The notes under the pieces: model-generated | The model's input: only the letters and a program-made list of their open reading frames with translations | Database searches by the model: none | Told to the model about the DNA's origin: nothing | Shown here: in pieces, positions 35,978 through 43,515 of the stretch | How positions within the stretch are numbered: the stretch's first letter is position 1 | Layout: every line of letters begins with the position of its first letter | Translations under genes and position numbers: made by a program | Origin: an uncultured Aeriscardovia sp. | GTDB taxonomy: Bacteria; Actinomycetota; Actinomycetes; Actinomycetales; Bifidobacteriaceae | Assembly: GCA_903789525.1 (NCBI GenBank) | Contig: CAIFER010000002.1 | Location: 1 to 61,999 of the forward strand | Direction of reading: 5' to 3' | Length of the DNA stretch: 61,999 bases

Positions 35978-36703
35978 ATGGCTGAGAAAAGCGAGAAGAC
36001 CGATCCTGGGACGGGGAAGTTCCAACACGATCGGATGATGTCTGGAAAGCTTTACGTCGCTGATGATGGGCCAGAATTGGTCAGGGAAGGCGCTCGCAAA
36101 TATAGGATTCTGAATGCTATTCGGGCTCTTCCACTCGGCGATCCCGGTCGTCAGAAACTGTATGCCGAACTGTTCAAGAGCTGGGGAGAGGGCTCGTACA
36201 TCGAATCGCCGTTTTATTGCGATTACGGTTCTCATATCTCGGTCGGCAAATATTTCTACGCCAATGCCGGATGCGCTTTTCTTGACCCCGCTCCGATCAC
36301 GATCGGCGATTGGGTGTTTCTCGGCCCATCAGTAGGAATTTACACGCCTTTCCATCCCATCGCGGCTGACGTTCGGCGGCATGAGCTTGAAGGTGCCAAG
36401 GCGATCACCATCGGATCAGATGTGTGGATCGGTGGGAATGCAGTCATTTGCCCAGGAGTTACGATCGGGAGCAACGTCGTCATTGGCGCAGGATCGGTCG
36501 TCACGAAAGATATCCCAGACGGGTGCGTCGCGGTCGGCAACCCATGCCATGTTCTTCGACCTATCACTGATCAAGACGAGAAATATTGGCATCAGCAAGC
36601 CGAAGAGTATTTTGCAGCTCAGCGGCAGTATCTCGATCGCCAGGAGAGTACTAGTACTACAGATCGCCCAGATCACCCAGATCACCCAGATACTGCTGAA
36701 TAA
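35978..36703 (+). CDS. Maltose/galactoside-type sugar O-acetyltransferase
   Basis: This 241-residue left-handed beta-helix acetyltransferase has a maltose O-acetyltransferase N-terminal domain (MMSGKLYVADDGPELVREGA) followed by hexapeptide repeats. Typical turns include IGSDVWIGGNAVICPGVTIG and SNVVIGAGSVVTKDIPDGC, and a trimer is expected. The catalytic His is in YTPFHPIAADVR. ATG 35978 follows AAAGGAGATGCA. The last dozen residues (RPDHPDHPDTAE) are encoded by a 9-bp tandem repeat and overlap the convergent SRAP gene by 47 bp. Acetyl-CoA-dependent acetylation of non-metabolised sugars is the usual role. Confidence 0.92.
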   Translation: MAEKSEKTDPGTGKFQHDRMMSGKLYVADDGPELVREGARKYRILNAIRALPLGDPGRQKLYAELFKSWGEGSYIESPFYCDYGSHISVGKYFYANAGCAFLDPAPITIGDWVFLGPSVGIYTPFHPIAADVRRHELEGAKAITIGSDVWIGGNAVICPGVTIGSNVVIGAGSVVTKDIPDGCVAVGNPCHVLRPITDQDEKYWHQQAEEYFAAQRQYLDRQESTSTTDRPDHPDHPDTAE

Positions 36704-37478
36704 CAGGCTCTTCACTCGTCTCGTCGCCGGAATCGCCCTTTTGAGCGGTGAGAGGGTGAACGAGTTGTGGGCCGTCTCCTCTGAGTGGATTGACGGGATC
36801 GGCGGCGAGCCTCTTCTCTTGGCCAGCTGATATTTCCTCGGCGTGGGGAAGAATGTCAGCGCCTGGGACCTGATGGCTCAACCATGAGTCAACCAACGAT
36901 GTAGGCACAATGACTGGCATGCGATCGTGTACAGCAGCAGCTTTACCGACCGCATCACGCGTCAAAATGGTCGCTGTCAGCCTCCACGCTCCAAACAGAG
37001 ACCCTCTCTGCGTGTGAGGCCTTTCCTGTGCATCCGAAGAGTGCTGATGAGGTTGCTGGGATTGTGCGCTCGCTGCTTGAGGATCTCTCCACCACGAATA
37101 CAATCCGGCGAGAAGAAGTGGGCCTGCAGGATCGCGGAAATACCACGGAGTCTTTCCCTTCCACTCGTAATAGCCGGTAACCGGAATCAGAGCGCGGGCT
37201 CCATCCGCACTTGCACGAAATGTCGGGCGTTCCAGAGCTGACTCGATGCGTGCGTTAAAAGTCGGAAATCCGAGCCGTGATGTGGAACTGGAGCGGGGGA
37301 TGAGTGACCAGAATGCAGGAGCAAGGCGCCGAACACCATCTGATCCATCGAGAACGATCGCGATATCTTGCGTCGGTTTCACATTCCATGACTTGTGCGG
37401 CAGACCGCCCATTACGCGAGCATGCAGGAGCTGACCGATTTCTTGAGGGGAATCACTCGCCACAAACCGACCACACAT
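36657..37478 (-). CDS. SOS response-associated peptidase (SRAP, YedK/HMCES)
   Basis: This 273-residue SRAP domain protein begins MCGRFV, with Cys2 being the residue that forms the thiazolidine link to abasic sites in single-stranded DNA. NARIESA, TGYYEWKG and VHDRMPVIVP supply the other conserved active-site Asn, Glu and His. It shields abasic sites during replication. Length is slightly above the usual 220-240 because of an insertion around residues 140-165 (Gln/His/Ser-rich) and a C-terminal GDLGDLGDL repeat from the 9-bp DNA repeat. It converges on the acetyltransferase gene with a 47 bp overlap. Confidence 0.92.
   Translation of the reverse strand: MCGRFVASDSPQEIGQLLHARVMGGLPHKSWNVKPTQDIAIVLDGSDGVRRLAPAFWSLIPRSSSTSRLGFPTFNARIESALERPTFRASADGARALIPVTGYYEWKGKTPWYFRDPAGPLLLAGLYSWWRDPQAASAQSQQPHQHSSDAQERPHTQRGSLFGAWRLTATILTRDAVGKAAAVHDRMPVIVPTSLVDSWLSHQVPGADILPHAEEISAGQEKRLAADPVNPLRGDGPQLVHPLTAQKGDSGDETSEEPVIQQYLGDLGDLGDL
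36660..36691 (+). repeat. 9-bp tandem repeat shared by two convergent coding ends
   Basis: CAGATCGCC, CAGATCACC, CAGATCACC and CAGAT follow each other without gaps. The repeat lies in the overlap of the acetyltransferase and SRAP genes, reading P-D-H on the plus strand and G-D-L on the minus strand. Confidence 0.85.
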
Positions 37479-37747
37479 CGTTTGCTCTTGCTCCTTCTGT
37501 TGTTACCTTTTCTTTTTCTTTCGTGTTGTTTATTCAGAGTGTTGTTTCTGTTTGCATGTCATGAATGCAATAAATGCCGTGACCACGATGAAGCATGATG
37601 GAGAAAAAGAAAAGGCACCGACTGTGCACAGAGCAGTGCACATGCCGATGCCGAAAATGAACTGTCATTCAGCATGAAACTCATCAGCTCGATCGTTGCC
37701 GATGCGCCATGACTGACTTTGGCTCTCAAAAGCTGTGAAGCGCAGAA

Positions 37748-38053
37748 TTACTTGCTGGCCTTTGCAGCTTTCTTTGCTGGCTTTGCTGCAGCAGACTTAC
37801 GCTTGCCGTAGCGAGCTTCGAACTTGGAGACCTGGCCGGCGTTATCCATGATGGTGCGCTTGCCGGTGTAGAACGGATGGCTGGCTGATGAGGTGTCGAC
37901 CTCGACGAGCTTGTACGTGTTGCCATCTTCCCACTTGATCGTATCGGTGTAACGCTTGTCGTTCACCAGGGTTGACTTCGTCAAGAAAGTCAAATTACCA
38001 GCGCGATCGCGGAACACGACCGGGCCGTACTCTGGATGGATATCCTTCTTCAT
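37748..38053 (-). CDS. rpmE2: Ribosomal protein L31 type B
   Basis: This 101-residue type B L31 starts [16 protein letters not shown] and contains [13 protein letters not shown] and [11 protein letters not shown]. It has no cysteines, so it is the zinc-independent paralogue. The tail is Lys/Ala-rich. ATG 38053 follows AAGAAGGTAAAT; an ATG 15 nt upstream would add five residues. Type B copies in actinobacteria are commonly repressed by zinc (Zur). I could not see a convincing Zur box in the short upstream gap. Confidence 0.95.
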   Translation of the reverse strand: MKKDIHPEYGPVVFRDRAGNLTFLTKSTLVNDKRYTDTIKWEDGNTYKLVEVDTSSASHPFYTGKRTIMDNAGQVSKFEARYGKRKSAAAKPAKKAAKASK

Positions 38054-38183
38054 ATTTACCTTCTTCATCCATGCATGGTGAAAAATATACGGAAATACAG
38101 ATATCTTTTATACCACTTCAGCTCTACGGGTCGTGCGAAAGGCAATGAGTTACGATCGGAAACAGAGGAAGGAAACGGAAATC

Positions 38184-38471
38184 ATGGTCATGTATGCGCG
38201 CAGGATTGATACGTCAAATTTGAAACAGTATGATGACGGGCTTGCCCGTCAGCGACGTGCACAGCAAGCAATGAAAATGGGTGCAGCAGTGCAAAATGCA
38301 CATGCACAGACGCGCAGTCAGCGTGAGGCGCACATGCTGACAGGCGAATCTGGAGAAGGTCGCCCGCTCGAAGACGGGAATGACGTGGCTGCCGGGCATC
38401 TGTCTGCGTCACCGGCATCGCGCAGGATCATCGCTGGTCTTGCCGATCAAGTCGGCGTATGCCATCACTAG
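38184..38471 (+). CDS. Small hypothetical protein
   Basis: This 95-residue protein starts at ATG 38184 behind GGAAACGGAAATC; the frame runs further upstream to 38133 without a good start. It is polar, with a basic Gln/Arg-rich helix (LARQRRAQQAMKMGAAVQNA) and a C terminus ending VCHH. No TM segment or known motif is recognised. It is divergent from rpmE2 and convergent with the YhbY gene. The coding status is plausible but not proved. Confidence 0.5.
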   Translation: MVMYARRIDTSNLKQYDDGLARQRRAQQAMKMGAAVQNAHAQTRSQREAHMLTGESGEGRPLEDGNDVAAGHLSASPASRRIIAGLADQVGVCHH

Positions 38472-38483
38472 TGTGTAATTCGC

Positions 38484-38503
38484 TCCTGTCGTTACAGGTT
38501 TTC
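38484..38503. terminator. Short hairpin between convergent genes
   Basis: CCTGT-CGTT-ACAGG (38485-38498) followed by TTTTC on the plus strand lies 14 bp after the small hypothetical gene and 25 bp before the end of the YhbY gene. The stem is short, so the call is weak. Confidence 0.4.
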
Positions 38504-38528
38504 TATCGCCGATCTGTGATGTGCAAAT

Positions 38529-38855
38529 TTACAGAATGTGATTGAAGTTTGTACGTGATGAACGGCGATAGAACACGCACCGATTGCCAATCGTTTGCAC
38601 AACAACGGCATTGAGCTGATCGGCGACTTTCTGTGCCAACGTTTGTGCATCTGTCAGTGCAGTTTGCAATAAAGAGCATTTGATGAGCTCATGTGCTTCC
38701 AGGCTGTGATCGATTTGCAGGAGTGAAGCATCGTCAATTCCGTTTTTGCCAATCGTGACGACCGGTTTGAGGCTATTTGCCAATGCTCTCAGTCTTTTCA
38801 GATCACGCTTCGTTAGAGCAGAAGCTGAATTGCGTGCAGCAGACGTATGTGTCAC
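38529..38855 (-). CDS. yhbY: YhbY/CRM-domain RNA-binding protein
   Basis: This 108-residue single CRM domain contains LTKRDLKRLRALANSLKPVV then TIGKNGIDDA, with the GxxG-type loop (GKNG) that binds RNA, and ends near QTIGNRCVFYRRS. Members associate with pre-50S ribosomal particles. A short N-terminal extension of about 12 residues precedes the domain. The gene is divergent from the MGMT-type gene; their starts are 73 bp apart. Confidence 0.9.
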   Translation of the reverse strand: MTHTSAARNSASALTKRDLKRLRALANSLKPVVTIGKNGIDDASLLQIDHSLEAHELIKCSLLQTALTDAQTLAQKVADQLNAVVVQTIGNRCVFYRRSSRTNFNHIL

Positions 38856-38928
38856 CGGAACCTCGATTTATGTTGAAAATGCAGGACTTCTTTCACAATA
38901 CTCACGTCGATGCACGAGGTTTGCAATT

Positions 38929-39369
38929 ATGACGAAGACATCACATCCATTGCATCAATCACATGCGTTGCATACTGGGCATGTGTTGCATACGGCGTAT
39001 TCACATACTCATACTCACGCTGACTCTCATTCTCATTCGTTTGATGAGCGTGTTTATGCTGCAGTGAAGCAGATTCCGCGTGGTTGCGTTGCAACATATG
39101 GGCAGATTGCCGGCATGATTGGTGCACCAAGAGCGGCGCGATATGTCGGATTTGCTTTGCATCGCAATCCATATGAGGGGATTGTGCCATGTCATCGTGT
39201 AGTTTTTGCAGATGGCAGTCTTGCACCAGGTTTTCTGTTCGGCGGACCGGATGAGCAGCGCAAAAGACTTGAATCAGAAGGCGTTATTTTCTTACCAGGA
39301 ATTGGTCCGCATGGTACTGCACGAGTTGATCTGAAGGCATGTGGCTGGGATCAAGATCAGATTCGCTGA
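38929..39369 (+). CDS. MGMT/Ogt-family alkyltransferase-like protein with His-rich leader
   Basis: This 146-residue protein has the C-terminal methylated-DNA-cysteine methyltransferase domain. CVATYGQIAGMIGAPRAARYVG is the helix-turn-helix/Arg-finger region, and IVPCHRVV holds the acceptor Cys88, present here whereas ATL proteins have Trp. It lacks the N-terminal Ogt domain, so it is a small MGMT-family protein. Ahead of the domain is a 37-residue leader with 11 histidines, including three copies of a six-residue H-x-L-H-x-x repeat. ATG 38929 gives this leader; the start is uncertain because the ribosome site is weak, and the frame continues upstream antisense to yhbY. Alkyl-base repair or sensing is the expected role. 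Confidence 0.85.
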   Translation: MTKTSHPLHQSHALHTGHVLHTAYSHTHTHADSHSHSFDERVYAAVKQIPRGCVATYGQIAGMIGAPRAARYVGFALHRNPYEGIVPCHRVVFADGSLAPGFLFGGPDEQRKRLESEGVIFLPGIGPHGTARVDLKACGWDQDQIR

Positions 39370-39386
39370 GCCGATCGGCAAATTGA

Positions 39387-39410
39387 TTGACTTGAAGCGC
39401 TTTAAGTCAA
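39387..39410. promoter_or_regulatory. 24-bp palindrome, possible operator
   Basis: A 24-bp near-perfect palindrome (outer TTGACTT / AAGTCAA, core AAGCGCTT) lies between the MGMT-like gene and the cupin gene, about 170 bp before the cupin start. It has no T-run after it, so an operator is more likely than a terminator. Confidence 0.4.
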
Positions 39411-39577
39411 TACGGTAAAAATCAATAATGTTCGGCCTGAAAACACATGCAAAAATGTATGCAATATCTGCTGAGCATGAGCTGTTATGCACAGTTTGCA
39501 TGTAAATCTGCAGTCTGCACGTATGGGGGTGCTCATGTGTTTTGCACACGATTGCAGAGGGTGAAGAGAGGAAAACG

Positions 39578-40024
39578 ATGACGAATACATATCCTGTCCC
39601 TGAAGGTGTTCCAGCTGATTATGCGCACTCGCTGATTTTCCCAGTGGGCAAGCCAAATGACGCATATGCGCAATATTTCACCGGTCACAGTTGGCTTGCA
39701 TCAATTTCTGATCAGCAAGTGGGAATGGCAAATGTGACGTTTGAGCCAGGTTGCATCAATCATTGGCATATTCATCATGCAACGAAAGGCGGTGGGCAGA
39801 TCCTGATTTGTGTCGGAGGTCGCGGTTACGCGCAAATCGAAGGGCAAGACCCGATTGAGATGACACCGGGAACTGTTGTGCATATTCCGGCGAATACGAA
39901 GCATTGGCACGGCGCGGCTCCTGGCAGCTGGTTCTCGCACATTGCAATTGACGTGCCAGGAGAGGGCAAGAGCAATGAGTGGCTTGAGCCAGTCGATGAA
40001 AAGTTCTATCGCTCGCTCAAGTAA
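39578..40024 (+). CDS. Cupin domain protein
   Basis: This 148-residue single cupin barrel carries motif 1 NHWHIHHATKGGGQ (metal-binding His) near residue 65 and motif 2 PANTKHWHGA near residue 107. GQILICVGGRGYAQ lies between the motifs. ATG 39578 follows GAAGAGAGGAAAACG. Small cupins of this kind often act on carbohydrates or phenolic acids, or sit beside carboxymuconolactone-decarboxylase-like proteins. No partner is adjacent here, so the reaction is unknown. Confidence 0.85.
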   Translation: MTNTYPVPEGVPADYAHSLIFPVGKPNDAYAQYFTGHSWLASISDQQVGMANVTFEPGCINHWHIHHATKGGGQILICVGGRGYAQIEGQDPIEMTPGTVVHIPANTKHWHGAAPGSWFSHIAIDVPGEGKSNEWLEPVDEKFYRSLK

Positions 40025-40145
40025 TTCTTAGGTAGACGAGAGAAGTTCAGATCGCTGTGAGCTGGTCTTGATCAGTTTTCTAGCTTATTGAGGCCAGTTT
40101 TCAGATCAGTTATTTACGTGGAACTGTATTCACAACGCACAGCAT

Positions 40146-40377
40146 ATGGTTACTGCAATGAGGCAGGTCGTGCGCTATGCGGTGGCGTTTACATTACTGA
40201 ATACTTGGCCGAGTGTTCCGTTGCTCTTGCGGCGCTCGTACTCGGATTTAAGCTCTGCAGTCGGCATGATTGTGACATGGCCGTACATATTGCTGATTTA
40301 TAGGAACCTTCCTCGGAGGACTTGGAACACTGATGCTTGCGATACTTTCAGTTATCAAGTACTTCCGCGGAAGGTAA
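40146..40377 (+). pseudogene. Possible frameshifted small membrane protein
   Basis: Reading from ATG 40146 gives a hydrophobic segment ending AVGMIVTWPYILLI near 40296. Dropping one T of the ATTTATA run and moving to the +1 frame gives IGTFLGGLGTLMLAILSVIKYFRGR-like continuation (its first part GTFLGGLGTLMLAIL is a second TM helix), stopping at TAA 40375. The joined product would be about 76 residues with two TM helices. There is no good ribosome site, so this may be chance. Confidence 0.22.
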
Positions 40378-40499
40378 AAACGGGGCAGCCTCTGGAGGCT
40401 CTGTCTCCAGGGCTACACTCTCATATGAAAAGATACTCAAATGGACAAAACGATAAAAGTCATATGCGCCATCGCCGCTATCACCCTCATGGCACGCCT

Positions 40500-40703
40500 A
40501 TGACACGCCGATACCTCAGCTACACGGACGTAGCACGCAAGCTCAAAATCACCAAAGGCGCACTCGGATCTCTCAACCTGCCAGAGCCTGATGTAATCGT
40601 AGGACGCGCTCGCGGATGGTCTGAAAAGACTATCGACGATTGGAATGCGAAGCGTCCCGGTCGTGGGAACTGGAAACCAAAGAAAAGTCCGAGCGTTAAG
40701 TAG
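40500..40703 (+). CDS. Excisionase/AlpA-like small HTH protein
   Basis: This 67-residue basic protein reads MTRRYLSYTDVARKLKIT-, then GALGSLNLPEPDVIVGRARG and W-pattern residues, the winged-HTH MerR/excisionase-like layout where a short DNA-binding domain is followed by a PxPD turn and GW.. sequence. It ends in a Lys/Pro-rich tail. In-frame ATG codons at 40464 and 40425 are alternative starts. Small genes of this type regulate mobile elements in actinobacteria, but no integrase is near, so it may be a remnant or a host regulator. A CTGGAG/CTCCAG hairpin lies at about 40393-40411. Confidence 0.65.
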   Translation: MTRRYLSYTDVARKLKITKGALGSLNLPEPDVIVGRARGWSEKTIDDWNAKRPGRGNWKPKKSPSVK

Positions 40704-41066
40704 TGCCGTCGCGAGTATGCTCAATCATTTCACCGCGAGCGGCTAGATTCGAACTTGCAATCTTCGACCATGTTAGTTCGGCGTTCTATTTCCTGTGTTT
40801 AATTTCGTTGGTCTGACAGAGATCTGAAACTGTCTACTCTCACATACTCCTTTTAATATTGCAGAGAAGATACCGCTAAATCTGATCTTTAAGATATGCG
40901 CTCAACTCATTGAGATTCATGGTGGGAAGACTGAGTGTCTCTTGCTTGCTGCTCAGAAAATCTTGCTCTGATGAGGATGCAGTTGCTCGACAGCGGTTCA
41001 TTAAGATAATTAAGGAAAGAAAACGATCGACAGGTCGTTATATCGCTGCGGACTACAGAGGTAAAA
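40704..41066. other. Intergenic region without recognisable genes
   Basis: This AT-rich 363 bp lies between the HTH gene and the zinc-ribbon protein gene. I see no convincing coding frame or RNA; a 71-residue frame overlapping its end and the zinc-ribbon gene has no family features. CTACAGAGGTAAAA just before 41067 is the ribosome site of the next gene. Confidence 0.5.
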
Positions 41067-42086
41067 ATGGCTCAGTGCTCGTATTGTCATGCGCGGTTGT
41101 TGCCGGGTGCCAAGTTTTGTATTAAGTGTGGTAGGCCAGTGCAGCAGGTGCCGGTGTCACCGCAGCCAGTTCAGCAGCCTGTTTCTCCTCTGCAACCAGC
41201 GCCTCCACGAAAGCCTGTTTCTCCTCAGCGTCCTGTTCCTCCGCGGCGTCCAAGTGTTCCGAAACGGCTGTCTGGGTCAGCGGGGAAGCATACGGGTCGG
41301 ACGATCGCGTGGATTATCGTGGCGATTGTTGCTGTTATTGCGCTTGTTGTGTGTGGGGTTCTCGTCTACAACCATCACGTAAGCACAGCCTCTGCCGCCC
41401 ACCGGAGGCCGAAGGCTGTTATCAGCGATAATGTGATTGTCTACCGTAGTGCTGGTGATGCGCTCTCGAAGCCGGTGGTGTCGATTTCTGGTTCCTCTCA
41501 CACTCGGAGCCATACTTCGCATTATGCTTCGAATCACGCGTCCGGCTCTTCCCGCATGTCGGGGGAATCGTCTCGGAGAGATTATCCTGAGATTCTTTCA
41601 CTGTCTGATGCGGGTGCTCGCGTGCGTGCGCCGGAAAAGCCGAGGGTGGGGCAGATCATGTCTGCTGCCGCGTCGAAGACTGTGCCTCATGGTCTGTTGC
41701 GTACGATCACGAAGGTGACTCCGTCTGCCAAGGGCGGGAACGTGTATGACGTGTCGACGAAGCCGGCGTCTTTGACTCAGGCCGTCAAGAAGGCGGATCA
41801 GACGTCGAAGGTTGTGCTCCCCGTGACGAGCGACCAGATCACTCCACTTCCAGCCGCAGGACAATTCGACGACCTCGATCTGAAATCATTTGTGCCGACA
41901 AAAGATACGCCAGGTGAGATGTATCCGATGCTGACACTTCATGCTGATGCGAATGAGGGATTTCCGAGCTGGGAAGATTACATAAAAGCTTCGCACAATA
42001 TAACTAATAAACTTGCCTTTTCCGCAGGTCAGAAGCAAAATATGGCTTTGCAACGACGGGTTCCCATGAAGTATCTGTCAATCTGA
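41067..42086 (+). CDS. Zinc-ribbon, proline-rich, single-TM protein (N-terminal part, frameshifted)
   Basis: This is the first part (339 residues) of what was probably one protein of about 764 residues. It has an N-terminal zinc ribbon (C4-x2-C7...C18-x2-C21), a Pro/Gln/Ser-rich linker to about residue 68, and one TM segment (TIAWIIVAIVAVIALVVCGV, about residue 73). An exported Ser/His-rich stretch and folded segment follow. After about 42027 the frame drifts into non-matching sequence and stops at 42086. The sister frame (-1) opens at 42011 and continues coherently to 43360. ATG 41067 follows AGAGGTAAAA. The function is unknown; a paralogue lies at 47081-48217. Confidence 0.65.
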   Translation: MAQCSYCHARLLPGAKFCIKCGRPVQQVPVSPQPVQQPVSPLQPAPPRKPVSPQRPVPPRRPSVPKRLSGSAGKHTGRTIAWIIVAIVAVIALVVCGVLVYNHHVSTASAAHRRPKAVISDNVIVYRSAGDALSKPVVSISGSSHTRSHTSHYASNHASGSSRMSGESSRRDYPEILSLSDAGARVRAPEKPRVGQIMSAAASKTVPHGLLRTITKVTPSAKGGNVYDVSTKPASLTQAVKKADQTSKVVLPVTSDQITPLPAAGQFDDLDLKSFVPTKDTPGEMYPMLTLHADANEGFPSWEDYIKASHNITNKLAFSAGQKQNMALQRRVPMKYLSI

Positions 42087-42115
42087 AAGTTATTGACAAG
42101 AAGGTTACCCTTGTT

Positions 42116-43360
42116 GTGACTGATCACATCAAAGCGGGCATCCTGGATCGCTATTCGGCTGGTTCGCAAGCAATAATAAGTGGTCTTGTTTATTACTTTA
42201 ACAAGCCGATGACAGTCATGGTCGGGCGAATGCCATTAACGCTGACTCCTTCTCTCGTTATGACGACACTTGCAGGAAGCGGTGATGATTTTGGTGGAGA
42301 TGCCAAGCTCATTACTAATATCGATCACACAATCGGGGCAAAATATCAGACGGGAAAGCCGATTGTTGCCATTGATAGCGATGCATCTGCACTGGGTCAA
42401 AATACTTACAGTTACAGCGTCGAACCAGAAGATGGAGCAGATGTTCCACTTATTAATTATTCGTATAAAAAGATGGATGCAAAGGATTTTGCAGCATTCC
42501 TATCCCGTTTTGAAATAAATGGATTCACCGTGGAAACAGGCATCCTGGATTGGCAGGATACAAATGGTAAGGTTCAGGTGATCCCAGCAGGCGATAACAC
42601 GTCTGGCGCATTCACATTGCCGGGGATCTCCGGGAAATTGCGTGGATCGCTGACCCCTCATTCTCAAATCCTGTCATCAGTTGCAGGTGGAACAGACGAT
42701 AAACTTTCCGGGCTCGACGGATCGCAGCCTATACAGATAAAAAACCTTAAGAAGAATAAGGTTATTCTCAAAAAACCGACTCTCCGTAATGGGAAAGTTT
42801 ACGATCTTCCCTGGCTGTCTAATACATTCCAGGGGCAAATGGGTCGCTTCAGCAAGACGAGTTTAGCTGTTTCCAGTAATGGTTATTTCAATGCCTATTT
42901 CGATGGCCAGTCTGATGAAGAAGATAAGGAGCCACACCGAGTTTGTATTGCTCACGGACGGTTCATTCTTCCTGCTGATGCCTCCGATAACAAGCCATTC
43001 ATGATGCATCTCAAGGATTTCGTATATGAACACGCACCTGATAGATCTCTCTACACCGATTCGTACGGAGAAAAGGTGTATGCAACGTACTGTGACGGTA
43101 TCGATGTCGATGTATCGCAAGGTATCGATTCGAATGCAAAACCTGTGAGGATTACAGATTACATGTATTACCCGAAGGGCACCCCGATGTCCCAGTTGCC
43201 CGAGAAGGCCAAACAGTCATACACATTGGGCTGGGGAGGAGATTTCTATCAGCGCAACGGGAAACTCATTGTCCCGGTTATTGCTGGGATCAAGGACGGC
43301 AAAGTTGAGTTCGTTTTCGTTGATGAGAAAGACGCCGACATACTCAATGGGGAAGAGTAA
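42116..43360 (+). CDS. Continuation of the zinc-ribbon membrane protein (after frameshift)
   Basis: This 414-residue frame starts with GTG 42116 but is open without a start from 42011, giving SEAKYGFATTGSHEVSV before that GTG. It continues the extracellular domain of the preceding gene, with repeated beta-rich, Gly/Asp segments such as GLVYYFNKPMTVMVG. No ribosome site precedes 42116, so it is not an independent gene as it stands. No signal or catalytic motif is recognised. A single base change (-1 or +2) in about 42012-42083 would fuse the two halves. Confidence 0.55.
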   Translation: MTDHIKAGILDRYSAGSQAIISGLVYYFNKPMTVMVGRMPLTLTPSLVMTTLAGSGDDFGGDAKLITNIDHTIGAKYQTGKPIVAIDSDASALGQNTYSYSVEPEDGADVPLINYSYKKMDAKDFAAFLSRFEINGFTVETGILDWQDTNGKVQVIPAGDNTSGAFTLPGISGKLRGSLTPHSQILSSVAGGTDDKLSGLDGSQPIQIKNLKKNKVILKKPTLRNGKVYDLPWLSNTFQGQMGRFSKTSLAVSSNGYFNAYFDGQSDEEDKEPHRVCIAHGRFILPADASDNKPFMMHLKDFVYEHAPDRSLYTDSYGEKVYATYCDGIDVDVSQGIDSNAKPVRITDYMYYPKGTPMSQLPEKAKQSYTLGWGGDFYQRNGKLIVPVIAGIKDGKVEFVFVDEKDADILNGEE

Positions 43361-43448
43361 TCAGAGTGCGGATTCATTGATGGTTGGGTGATAGTTCGCT
43401 TCGATTCCCAGCTAATCCTTGTATCCGCATCTAGCTGATGATGCAAAT

Positions 43449-43481
43449 AGGGCTGTCACACTATAGAGATGTAACAGCCCT
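43449..43481. terminator. Hairpin between convergent zinc-ribbon and esterase genes
   Basis: AGGGCTGT (43449-43456) pairs with ACAGCCCT (43474-43481). The hairpin lies about 35 bp from the end of the esterase gene and 90 bp after the zinc-ribbon frame. There is no long T-run on either side; A-rich sequence is present at the right. Confidence 0.5.
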
Positions 43482-43515
43482 GAAAATAAGTTAGTGATGG
43501 TGATAACCGTTTGGA

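Noticed and set aside
40088-40303. 71-residue plus-strand ORF before the HTH gene
   Set aside because: It has odd cysteine-rich composition with no family features, and competes with a hydrophobic frame over the same bases.
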